A stretch of 64,000 nucleotides of DNA from Clostridium bornimense. Lineage in GTDB: Bacteria; Bacillota; Clostridia; Clostridiales; Clostridiaceae. Numbering within the stretch: position 1 is the stretch's first letter; each line of letters opens with the position of its first letter. Both the position numbers and the translations under genes were made by a program. The notes beneath the pieces are model-generated. The model ran no database searches and was not told where the DNA came from. It saw only the letters and a program-made list of their open reading frames with translations. The stretch covers positions 2,232,001-2,296,000 of the forward strand of contig NZ_HG917868.1 in the NCBI RefSeq assembly GCF_000577895.1, given 5' to 3'. Positions 16,348 to 24,785 of this stretch are shown here, piece by piece.

Positions 16348-18078
16348 CTAAGCCATAGCTTTATTTATTATTGCCATAACCTTTTCTTTAAATACTTCTA
16401 CCTTATTCTTTGCATCTTCAACACTGTTTCCTACTACTGCAATATAAGCCTTCATTTTTGGTTCAGTACCAGAAGGTCTTACTACAAACCAAGAACCATC
16501 TTCTAAAACATATTTTAATACATTTGATTTTGGTAAATCTATAGCACTAGTTTTTCCTGAAGCTACATCCTTTTCTACAGATTCCTTGTAATCATAAGCA
16601 GTAGCTACTTTAACTCCATTTACTTCTGTAACAGGATTTTTTCTTAATTCATCTAAACACTTAGAAATCTTCTCTTGACCTTCTTTTCCTTGAAGCTCTA
16701 TAGAAACTAAGCTTTCTTGATAGAATCCATACTTCTTACCTAATTCTATAAATGCATCATAAAGGCTTAATCCCTTATCTTTATAATATAAAGTCATTTC
16801 ACATACTAATGCAGCTGTAACAACAGCATCTTTATCTCTAGCATGAGTTCCTATTAATGAACCATAACTTTCTTCAAATCCAAATACATAAGTGTGTGAA
16901 CCATCTTTTTCAAATTGACCAATTTTTTCACCGATATATTTAAATCCAGTTAAAACATCCATGATTTCAACATTAAAGTCTTCACAAACTTTTCTAGCCA
17001 TTTCAGAAGTAACTATTGTCTTAATTACTACTGAATTATCTTTTAATTCATTTAATTCCTTAAGAGAACTTAAGATATAGTGAGTTAATAAAACCCCTGT
17101 TTGATTTCCTGAAAGAATTTGATATTCACCTTTAGAATCTTTTACAACAACACCAATTCTATCAGCATCTGGGTCTGTACCAAATATAATATCTGGTGAT
17201 ATTTCTTTAGCCATATCTAACGCTAATTTAAATACCTTCGGATCCTCTGGATTTGGATATGGAGCTGTTGGGAAGTTACCATCTGGTAATTCTTGTTCCT
17301 TAACTACATGTAATCCTGTATATCCAAGTTCAGTTAATACTCTTCTTACAGGTACATTTCCAGTTCCATGGATTGGAGTATATATAATTTTTAAATCTTT
17401 TGCTTTTTCTTTTATTAATTCTTTTCTTATTGTTGCACTCTTTACAGCTTCTATATATGGCTTATCAACTTCTTCTGAAACAATTTTTATCATTCCGTTT
17501 TTAATTGCTTCATCAAAGTCTACAGTTTTTATATCTTCAAATGAAGTAACTTTACTAACACAACCTATTATAGCGGTTGCATCAGCATCTGTAACTTGGC
17601 ATCCATCTGGTCCATATACTTTGTATCCGTTATATTGCTTTGGATTGTGAGAAGCAGTTATAGCTATACCACCATTACATTTTAATTCTCTAACTGAGAA
17701 TGAAAGTTCTGGTACTGGTCTTAAAGAATCAAATAAATTAACTTTAATTCCATTTGCAGCTAAGATTGTAGCAGCTCTCTTTGCAAAAACATCACTTTTA
17801 ATTCTTGAATCATGTGCAATACTAACTGATATTTCTCCAGTAAACTTATTATTTAAATAGTTAGCAAAACCTTGTGTTGCTAATCCTACTGTATAAATAT
17901 TCATTCTATTACTTCCAGCACCGATAACCCCTCTTAATCCACCAGTACCAAACTCTAAATCTTTATAAAATCTATCTTCTATTTCTTTTTCATCTGTTAT
18001 TGCTTTTAATTCACTTTTAGTATCCTCATCAATAATTGATGAATTAATCCATTCATCATATTTAGCTCTATAATCCAT
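16348..18078 (-). CDS. pgcA: Phosphoglucomutase (alpha-D-phosphohexomutase)
   Basis: The enzyme interconverts glucose-6-phosphate and glucose-1-phosphate, the entry to UDP-glucose. The 576-residue product has all four domain signatures: the phosphoserine loop TASHNPKQYNG (serine at 143), the metal-binding GTDPDADRIGV, the sugar-binding GFEESYGSLIG, and the C-terminal phosphate-binding RPSGTEPKMKAY. Length equals PgcA of Bacillus. AGGAGG precedes the ATG by 6 bases, and a good sigma-A promoter is just upstream. Phosphomannomutase activity is possible in this family and would link it to the ManA gene at 37967. Confidence 0.94.
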   Translation of the reverse strand: MDYRAKYDEWINSSIIDEDTKSELKAITDEKEIEDRFYKDLEFGTGGLRGVIGAGSNRMNIYTVGLATQGFANYLNNKFTGEISVSIAHDSRIKSDVFAKRAATILAANGIKVNLFDSLRPVPELSFSVRELKCNGGIAITASHNPKQYNGYKVYGPDGCQVTDADATAIIGCVSKVTSFEDIKTVDFDEAIKNGMIKIVSEEVDKPYIEAVKSATIRKELIKEKAKDLKIIYTPIHGTGNVPVRRVLTELGYTGLHVVKEQELPDGNFPTAPYPNPEDPKVFKLALDMAKEISPDIIFGTDPDADRIGVVVKDSKGEYQILSGNQTGVLLTHYILSSLKELNELKDNSVVIKTIVTSEMARKVCEDFNVEIMDVLTGFKYIGEKIGQFEKDGSHTYVFGFEESYGSLIGTHARDKDAVVTAALVCEMTLYYKDKGLSLYDAFIELGKKYGFYQESLVSIELQGKEGQEKISKCLDELRKNPVTEVNGVKVATAYDYKESVEKDVASGKTSAIDLPKSNVLKYVLEDGSWFVVRPSGTEPKMKAYIAVVGNSVEDAKNKVEVFKEKVMAIINKAMA

Positions 18079-18118
18079 ATGTTCCCTCCTACGTTACATT
18101 AAATCATCTCTAAATTGT

Positions 18119-18147
18119 ATTATACTAACAAAACACTAAATTGTAAA
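18119..18147 (-). promoter_or_regulatory. Sigma-A promoter of phosphoglucomutase
   Basis: On the minus strand TTTACA is followed by 17 bases and TATAAT, eleven of twelve matches to the vegetative consensus, about 40 bases before the pgcA start. Confidence 0.7.
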
Positions 18148-18207
18148 ATGAAATCGATATTATTTGAAAATTTTTTATTGGCTGAATATTCCTGAAAAAA
18201 CGTCGTT

Positions 18208-18702
18208 CTATTTACGCAAAGAACGTATTTTCTTATTACCATTTCTTCTAAATCCTCTGCATAGTAAAAATATAATTTTTTTAATAATACTAAATATAGT
18301 TATACCTATTACCCCTCCAGAAAAATCAATTAAAACATCTAATACATTAGAATTTCTTCCTGGAATATACATTTGATAAAATTCATCTAACACTGCTATA
18401 AGTAATATAGCAAATAATATATGAATTATATATTTCCCATTATTAACTTTAAGTACTTGAAAAACTATTCCTAAAACAAAAGCTAATAAACAATATTCTG
18501 CGACATGAGCACACTTTCTAAATAATTTATTTAATTTATCCTTATTAACTCCATCAAAAGATGAACTTATATAATCACTTTCAATTATTTTTTGCATTAC
18601 TCCCCTACTTCTATCGTTAGAGCTATCTCCAGTTTGGCTAGAATTATAAAAAATAAAACCTACAATTGTTATACATATTATAATCATTATCCCCTTCTTC
18701 AT
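18208..18702 (-). CDS. VanZ family membrane protein
   Basis: This is a 164-residue membrane protein with four hydrophobic segments and the VanZ signatures: an early FYNSSQTGDSS motif, RKCAHVAEYCLLAFVLG in the middle, and LDEFYQMYIPGRNSNVLDVLIDFSGGVIG near the end. VanZ gives teicoplanin resistance by an unknown route; most members are uncharacterised. It is monocistronic with its own promoter, and its C terminus is strongly basic. Confidence 0.88.
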   Translation of the reverse strand: MKKGIMIIICITIVGFIFYNSSQTGDSSNDRSRGVMQKIIESDYISSSFDGVNKDKLNKLFRKCAHVAEYCLLAFVLGIVFQVLKVNNGKYIIHILFAILLIAVLDEFYQMYIPGRNSNVLDVLIDFSGGVIGITIFSIIKKIIFLLCRGFRRNGNKKIRSLRK

Positions 18703-18735
18703 ATATCTACCCCCATTATTTTTATATTAAACATT

Positions 18736-18764
18736 ATTTTATCACTGTCGCCATTTTAGGACAA
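18736..18764 (-). promoter_or_regulatory. Sigma-A promoter of the vanZ-like gene
   Basis: On the minus strand TTGTCC is followed by 17 bases and TAAAAT, with a TG one base before the -10. Confidence 0.65.
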
Positions 18765-18770
18765 GATTTA

Positions 18771-18814
18771 AAGTGGGACTGTAGCACTAAGTGCAACAGT
18801 CCCTAAAATATATT
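18771..18814 (-). terminator. Hairpin after the truncated GT2 gene
   Basis: GGGACTGTtGCAC-tta-GTGCtACAGTCCC is a strong stem with one internal mismatch. The tail is AT-rich without a long T run. Confidence 0.6.
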
Positions 18815-18901
18815 GAAAGGGATTTATCCGATGATCTATCTCTTAACATATTCTCTTCTTGCCACAAGAGAAATGAGACTTCATCCCTGGATAACAATTT
18901 T

Positions 18902-21730
18902 CTATCTAATAGCTTTATTTAAAGTTTCATTAATAAAAAACATTTCTGTAGATTTATTATATTCTCTTGATTTATTTTCTAAAGAAATATTGCTTCTATC
19001 TACTGTATTAATCTCAACAGTATGCTTTCTCTTCTCGTAAAACTCTGGGAGACTTAAGTTATTTACCATAAATTTAGAAGTAGCCATATAATATAGATAT
19101 TTAACGCTACCAATTCTAACTTTTTCTGCCCCTCCACTTACCTTTTTACTTTCATCTTTTACTGTCCATACACACTTATATTGTGGACAATATTTATCTA
19201 TATACTCATATAAAGATTTCGGTGAATTATCATCATTAGATATAGATTGTTCTGCAAATAACACTGTCTTTTTGTTTATTGGCAATAATCTAAATGCAGG
19301 ATAAATATATCTCTCTAAAGCTTCTCTTCTTCTTGGCCCCTTATCTATCCAACTCCATACAAGTTTCACTTTTACTCCTAGCACACCTTTATTGGTAATA
19401 TTTAAAGTATATTTATGATTATTAGTATTAATAACTTCATATTCTTGATTTTCTAAAGTATATAATTCATCAGATACTTTTTCTTCATTACTCTCATAAT
19501 CTATATAGAAGCTCCAATTGTTGGCAGTTAGTAGATTTTTTCCTTTTTCATCAGCTAATTTCAAGTTAAATATAGCCTTTAAAATATCTTTACCATTGAA
19601 AATTATCTCTCCTGGAACAACAACATCCTTATCAGATTTTTTTGTAACACATCTTATTGCTACTTTAGATATACTTCCTTTTATATCTAGTTCGTTTTTA
19701 TTCAATACTGTTGCAAATCTTATATTTCCATCTTTAATATTGATATTATCTAAATAAGTAGATAATTTAGTATTTCTTAATATAGTAGCTCCTGATAAAG
19801 ATATATCTAATCTTACTAAATTTATATCATCAATTGCTCTTCTCTTATTTAGAATATTTACACCAGTTAAAGGTTCTCTCTTTCCATTTTTATAATAATA
19901 GAAGAACCAGCTACCAACGCCCCAAGTATTCATAATCATTTCTTTATCTATAACTACTTTAAATCCTTCTGCATTTGGATATTTTTTAAGAATCATAGGA
20001 CTGATAATATATTCTTTATTTTCCTCAGCAAAAATAGAGAACTTAACTTTTGTCTTCCAATCAATTATTAATAATTTCCTATCATAATCTTTATCACTAA
20101 ACCATCCTTCTAAAATTACAGACTCATCTTTAAATGAACATGCTGTTATCCCTGATAATTGTTCAGTAGATTCAATAATTAAATTTTCTTCTTCATCATA
20201 TTTGACTAATAGCTTATTTAAATTCCATAAATAAGGTTTTGGATTAGCCCCTTTGCCTTTACCTGGATATCCTAAGACAATATCTTTATCAATACCTGGC
20301 ACTCTTAAGTTAAGAATAATATTGTACTTACCAGAACCTAATTCCACAATATCTTTATCATTAAAATCGATAGTAATATTGTATCCACACCAATCATAGT
20401 TAAATAAACGATTATTTAGTTTATAGTCCTTTGCTCTCACACCATAATTCTGTGTTATAATAGGTTTCTTTTCATTAACTATATTAACTTCTACCTTTTT
20501 CCCGTTTTTAATGTTAACTAAATATGCTGACATTTTTACAATTTCACTTTTATCTAAATTTACTCTTGGAATATAAGCATATCCTTTTAAGTTCATAACT
20601 CCTTCTTCATAAGTTATTTTACTTATCTTTTTAACTTCCTCTGACTTATTTAATTCAATAGTCATATCAAAATATTCCTTAGGAACACCTTTGAATGGAA
20701 ATTTCCCTATATATTTATTGCCTTTTCTTACTACTTCAAGATAATCCATATTAGTTTTTTCAAAATCTATAGCTTCCATAAGAATATCTACTTGATCATT
20801 TTTTATACAATAATATTTAATTCTATCTATAGCTTTTAGATCATCAAAAAGACTATCTGGCATTTCTTTGATATACTCTTTTATTATATTAACAAACATT
20901 CCTCTATTTTTTGGTCTAACTTCATCTAATCTATTAATATAAGACATAAAGTCTACATTAATCCATCTATTATTTTTAATATAAGTACATGTTCCATCTT
21001 TTACATTATCTTTTACAAATTTATCTACAGCTTCTATAGCATAAAGTCTATCAATAAATTCACTTATATTCATTTTCTCCCCTATTATTGAATTCTTTTC
21101 AGCTCTCCAATAGTAAACATTATCTGATAATATTGCTGTAGAATTAGCATTAAAAAATGCAGGAATTACAACAGGAATATCTTCATCTACAATATGCTCT
21201 ATAAACTTAATGTCATTTTTGTCCCAAAATTCTTTTCTAAAAATTTTATTTCCAATAAAAGTATCATATATAAGAGCCGTATTTTTCGTTATGTGTGTAT
21301 CATCTAATGTTTCTTTAAAAACTTTTTCATGAAGAAATGAAGCACCTTCTTCATTTTCATTAATTCTTACTACATTTCCTGTAACTATATCTACTGTACC
21401 GTCCTTTGACATAGCATATAATTTTTCATAAGTTTCATTAGAAACATAATCATTACAGCTTAAGAATGCTATATACTCACCTTTAGCAAAAGATACTCCA
21501 TAATTTTTTGACTGACCATTACCACCATGCTCTTTATTTACTATATAAAAATTTTCATAATTAATTGCATATTCTTCTGCTATCTTTTCACTTTCATCAG
21601 TAGAACCATCATTAATCATAAAAACTTCTATTTCTTTTAATGTTTGATTAGCCAAGGAGTCTAAACATTCTCTCAAATAATCTGCTGCATTATATATAGT
21701 AACAATTATACTAACCTTTACCTTATTCAT
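18902..21730 (-). CDS. GT2 glycosyltransferase with truncated C-terminal glycerophosphotransferase domain
   Basis: The first 220 or so residues are a GT-A glycosyltransferase: VSIIVTIYNAADYLRECLDSL, INDGSTDES, then YIAFLSCNDYV in the DxD position. A long beta-rich middle (about 340-800) resembles the accessory domains of TarS-like teichoic acid glycosyltransferases. From about residue 820 it reads KKTVLFAEQSISNDDNSPKSLYEY...WTVKDES...SVKYLYYMATSKFMVNN, the N-terminal part of a CDP-glycerol glycerophosphotransferase. It then breaks at EINT, where WHGTPLK should follow, and ends after 35 unrelated residues. The transferase catalytic half is missing. The ATG is 9 bases from a GGGGG site. Likely glycosylates a teichoic acid. 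Confidence 0.82.
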   Translation of the reverse strand: MNKVKVSIIVTIYNAADYLRECLDSLANQTLKEIEVFMINDGSTDESEKIAEEYAINYENFYIVNKEHGGNGQSKNYGVSFAKGEYIAFLSCNDYVSNETYEKLYAMSKDGTVDIVTGNVVRINENEEGASFLHEKVFKETLDDTHITKNTALIYDTFIGNKIFRKEFWDKNDIKFIEHIVDEDIPVVIPAFFNANSTAILSDNVYYWRAEKNSIIGEKMNISEFIDRLYAIEAVDKFVKDNVKDGTCTYIKNNRWINVDFMSYINRLDEVRPKNRGMFVNIIKEYIKEMPDSLFDDLKAIDRIKYYCIKNDQVDILMEAIDFEKTNMDYLEVVRKGNKYIGKFPFKGVPKEYFDMTIELNKSEEVKKISKITYEEGVMNLKGYAYIPRVNLDKSEIVKMSAYLVNIKNGKKVEVNIVNEKKPIITQNYGVRAKDYKLNNRLFNYDWCGYNITIDFNDKDIVELGSGKYNIILNLRVPGIDKDIVLGYPGKGKGANPKPYLWNLNKLLVKYDEEENLIIESTEQLSGITACSFKDESVILEGWFSDKDYDRKLLIIDWKTKVKFSIFAEENKEYIISPMILKKYPNAEGFKVVIDKEMIMNTWGVGSWFFYYYKNGKREPLTGVNILNKRRAIDDINLVRLDISLSGATILRNTKLSTYLDNINIKDGNIRFATVLNKNELDIKGSISKVAIRCVTKKSDKDVVVPGEIIFNGKDILKAIFNLKLADEKGKNLLTANNWSFYIDYESNEEKVSDELYTLENQEYEVINTNNHKYTLNITNKGVLGVKVKLVWSWIDKGPRRREALERYIYPAFRLLPINKKTVLFAEQSISNDDNSPKSLYEYIDKYCPQYKCVWTVKDESKKVSGGAEKVRIGSVKYLYYMATSKFMVNNLSLPEFYEKRKHTVEINTVDRSNISLENKSREYNKSTEMFFINETLNKAIR

Positions 21731-21801
21731 ACATAATATCCCCCTTAAAACTCTTACATATAATACTGCAATATTTTACGCAACTTTCTTGAATCAAGCT
21801 G

Positions 21802-21810
21802 ATTATAGCA
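21802..21810 (-). promoter_or_regulatory. Extended -10 promoter of the GT2 gene
   Basis: TGCTATAAT reads on the minus strand about 70 bases before the start. No good -35 was found; the TGn extension may compensate. The same nonamer precedes two capsule kinase genes. Confidence 0.5.
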
Positions 21811-22020
21811 CATTTTTTATTGCATTAGTTCATTATTAAGTCGCCCTATTTTTACATTTATCTAAGTCAATTTTTACTTTATTAGTGGAAAATATTTATT
21901 AAAATTGGAAACTTACTTATATAAGTATTATTTCCTTATTATTGATATAATCTATAAGTTCTTATAATTAAATTTCATATTTATTTTTATTTTGTCATGT
22001 AAAAGGGATAAAAAATTAAG

Positions 22021-22080
22021 TCACAGGTTTGAAGGCACAGGGCACAAGTAAGGTAAAAATTCCTCTTTGAGAGGAATTTT
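22021..22080. repeat. Dispersed hairpin repeat family B, half copy
   Basis: This copy matches the reverse complement of about 6988-7047: AGGCACAGGGCACAAGTAAGG, then the inner AAATTCCTCTttgAGAGGAATTT hairpin. The second outer arm is absent. It lies 50 bases from repeat A copy 2. Confidence 0.75.
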
Positions 22081-22130
22081 ATTATAATCCTGCGGATAGC
22101 TAGTGTATTTTATGGGATAGATATAGTTTT

Positions 22131-22235
22131 ACCACTACTTAACTAGAACAGGTACTAATATAAACTTAACTCTCTATATATAATCCTATGCAAATATATA
22201 GCAAAGCTTCATGAAAGTGCAACTTTCATGAGCCC
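22131..22235 (+). repeat. Dispersed repeat family A, copy 2
   Basis: It begins ACCACTACTTAACTAGAACAG followed by GTACTAATAT and AACTT, and ends with a perfect hairpin CATGAAAGT-gca-ACTTTCATG and AGCC. Parts and order match copy 1 at 3542-3645. It lies in the 730-base gap between the GT2 gene and the next glycerophosphotransferase gene. Confidence 0.65.
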
Positions 22236-22361
22236 TCTGTATTGACTTGTATACCAACTATAATCTAAGTAAGAATCATAGTCTGATTTATAACATTCAA
22301 CTAAACACTTAAAATTTCAGAAATTCTGTAATAATTTCCTCCAACATTGTGCACTGATAAA

Positions 22362-22400
22362 AAAAGCTGCCACACTCCTTTGTGCGACAGCCCTACACTT
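22362..22400 (-). terminator. Terminator after the glycerophosphotransferase gene
   Basis: On the minus strand GGCTGTCGCACA-aaggag-TGTGGCAGCTT forms a stem with small bulges followed by seven T residues. Confidence 0.7.
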
Positions 22401-22461
22401 TAATTTCACATTGTGAATTATAACGACTTCTTATTGATATTCTGCATTTATAATAAAATCA

Positions 22462-23562
22462 TTATTCATACTCAATAATACCTCTAATTACTTTACATAC
22501 TCGTTCAGTAGAATTAGTATCTTGATATTTAAAATACATATCTCTAAAACTTGTTATTTTCTTTATATCAAAAATATGATTTCTTATTGCTTCAATTACC
22601 TCATCTTCTGTACTACATATAGGAGCTGGAACTGTATTTTCATAATCTATATACATACCTCTAGTGGCTTTATATTCCTCTAAATCTGGCGCATATAATA
22701 CGATAGGCTTATTCATAATTGTAAAATCAAATAATATAGCAGAATAATCTGTTATAAGATAATCTGTTATTGAAAACAATTCTCTGATGCTTTCATTATT
22801 TCCATTTATAATTTCTTCATCATAAGAAATTATTTTATTACCAAACCAAGGATGCATCTTGTAAATTATCACATATTCCTTACCTAATTTATTTTTTATG
22901 TACTCTAAATTAATAGGCTGATACTTTATATCTTTTATAGGATCCCCCCTAAAAGTAGGAGCAAAAAGAACTACTTTCTTATTTTTAATGATAGGATATT
23001 TCTCCATCATTTTTCTTCTATTAGCACAAATAATTTTTTTAGAAAATAAATTATCATTCTTTGGAATACCTGTTATTAGAATATTGCTCTTATCAATGTT
23101 AAAAGCTGTACTATAATGCTCCTTCCATTTTTCCGAAGAAGCTATAACATAATCATAATCTCTTATTTTATAATCTCTCTTTATATCATTACCAAACTTT
23201 TTAATAGCTCCACTTGCATGCCATATTTGCAATACCTTTACTCCATTTCTCTTAAAATGAGAAACAACGTAATTGTTGTAATCTAAAATTACAACATGTG
23301 ATGTATTAATACAATATACTTGTTTGATACAATTAAAAAAATATTTTATATTACATATGATACTATTTTCATATTTCATTAAAATATAATTTAAATTATA
23401 TTTTTTATAACTCTCTAAAGCTTTAGAAACCTTTAGAAAATTACCTTTAAGTGTATCTTCTTTATAAGATATAAATGTTATCTTATATTTATCTATTTTT
23501 AAAAAACAAGTAAATAAATATACTGGCAATAACAAAAAATAAAGAACAATATTTTTAATCAT
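22462..23562 (-). CDS. CDP-glycerol glycerophosphotransferase family protein 1
   Basis: Family members (TagB, TagF and relatives) move glycerol-phosphate from CDP-glycerol to a lipid-linked primer or chain on the cytosolic membrane face. The protein has an N-terminal hydrophobic anchor (about residues 4-20), the catalytic-histidine region as WHASGAIKKFGNDIK, GIPKNDNLF, VVLFAPTFRGDP, YKMHPWFG and LITDYSAILFDF, the expected order. The start is set at 23562 (GAGGGAG 9 bases upstream) rather than the GTG at 23580. Length 366 is that of a TagB-like primase rather than a long TagF polymerase. It ends the co-directional teichoic acid cluster before a terminator. Confidence 0.88.
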   Translation of the reverse strand: MIKNIVLYFLLLPVYLFTCFLKIDKYKITFISYKEDTLKGNFLKVSKALESYKKYNLNYILMKYENSIICNIKYFFNCIKQVYCINTSHVVILDYNNYVVSHFKRNGVKVLQIWHASGAIKKFGNDIKRDYKIRDYDYVIASSEKWKEHYSTAFNIDKSNILITGIPKNDNLFSKKIICANRRKMMEKYPIIKNKKVVLFAPTFRGDPIKDIKYQPINLEYIKNKLGKEYVIIYKMHPWFGNKIISYDEEIINGNNESIRELFSITDYLITDYSAILFDFTIMNKPIVLYAPDLEEYKATRGMYIDYENTVPAPICSTEDEVIEAIRNHIFDIKKITSFRDMYFKYQDTNSTERVCKVIRGIIEYE

Positions 23563-23589
23563 AACTTTGTGCTCCCTCACAATTTATAA

Positions 23590-24783
23590 TTATTCAAATA
23601 AAATTTTAATTACTCTGTCAGAAGCATGTCCGTCCTGTAAATAATTATAAGTATTATTAAAGTCATCTAATAATTTAGAAGTATTTTTCTTATATTTTTC
23701 TATACTTAATATCTCTTTTAATAGTTCTTCTTCTTTTGTAAATATATTACCCGGTAAATCTTTCTTTATGTCTAAATAGAATCCTCTTATTTCCTCTTCG
23801 TATTCTTTTAAATCATACATGTAAAATAATATCGGTCTTTGTAAAATTGCATAATCAAAAAATACACTAGAATAATCCGTTATTAAAATATCACTAATTA
23901 CATATAATTCATTAATATCTTTATCTTCACTTATTGTATATAAAAATTTTTCTAACCCTTTATTGCTAAATTTATTTGTAATAAGATAATGAGGTTTAAA
24001 AAGTACAACATATTCTTCACCTAAAATTTCTTTCCATTTTATAAAATCAACCTCTAACTTAAATGTATATCCTTTAACATTGAAAGAATTATCTCTCCAA
24101 GTTGGTGCATAAAGTATTACTGTTTTGTCTTCTGGAATTTTGTATTTTTCTTTAAGTTTTTTTATTTCTAAATCTGATATATTAGTTAAATAATCATTTC
24201 TAGGATATCCTGTTTCTATTATTCTATTTCTTTCTATATCAAAAGCACTTTGAAATTTTTCTGTAGAAAACTTATTCGGTGAAATAAGATAATCGTATCT
24301 ATTAACATCTATATCATAGGTTTCAGTCATTTCCTTTTTAGAAATACCTGTTCTATAAAATTTTGCATCTGCACCAATTTCAATATCATGAGCTAACCTT
24401 TTTAGAGGTGTACCATGCCATGTTTGCAAATAAACTTGATCATCTTTTTTTAGGATATGCCTTGGCAGCTTACAATTTACTATCCAATATTTACTTTTAG
24501 CAAGATAATAAAAATACTTAACACTGTTATATCGTATAACTTCAGCACCAGAAATATCTTTTCCTTTTCCTTTTTTTACTGCCCATATAAATTTATAGTC
24601 TTTATATTTTTCATTGGTTAATAAATATTTATGAAGATACTTTGGATTGCAACTATATCCTCTTCCATGAAAAGATATAAATAAAATAGTTTTTTCATCT
24701 ACTGGTACAAATTTATACCATATATTATAAGTAGCTTTTATAATCCTTCCTAAAAATTTCTTTATCTTTGATTTCAATTTCAT
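23590..24783 (-). CDS. CDP-glycerol glycerophosphotransferase family protein 2
   Basis: The 397-residue protein has a basic amphipathic N terminus (KLKSKIKKFLGRIIKATYN) likely to sit on the membrane, then the full family core: QTWHGTPLKRLAHDIE, SPNKFSTEKF, ETGYPRNDYL, VILYAPTWRDNSF, VLFKPHYLI and ILITDYSSVFFDYAIL. The paired histidines (WHGT and KPHY) are the catalytic residues in TagF. It starts 2 bases after the stop of the upstream fusion gene, with a GAGGTAAG site over the junction. Acts in poly(glycerol-phosphate) or related polymer synthesis; primase or polymerase role not decidable. Confidence 0.9.
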   Translation of the reverse strand: MKLKSKIKKFLGRIIKATYNIWYKFVPVDEKTILFISFHGRGYSCNPKYLHKYLLTNEKYKDYKFIWAVKKGKGKDISGAEVIRYNSVKYFYYLAKSKYWIVNCKLPRHILKKDDQVYLQTWHGTPLKRLAHDIEIGADAKFYRTGISKKEMTETYDIDVNRYDYLISPNKFSTEKFQSAFDIERNRIIETGYPRNDYLTNISDLEIKKLKEKYKIPEDKTVILYAPTWRDNSFNVKGYTFKLEVDFIKWKEILGEEYVVLFKPHYLITNKFSNKGLEKFLYTISEDKDINELYVISDILITDYSSVFFDYAILQRPILFYMYDLKEYEEEIRGFYLDIKKDLPGNIFTKEEELLKEILSIEKYKKNTSKLLDDFNNTYNYLQDGHASDRVIKILFE

Positions 24784-24785
24784 AA

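Noticed and set aside
18813-19040. Plus-strand 75-residue frame over the end of the GT2 gene
   Set aside because: It overlaps the minus-strand coding region and has only an AAAGGGA far from the start; likely the shadow of a K/N-rich gene.
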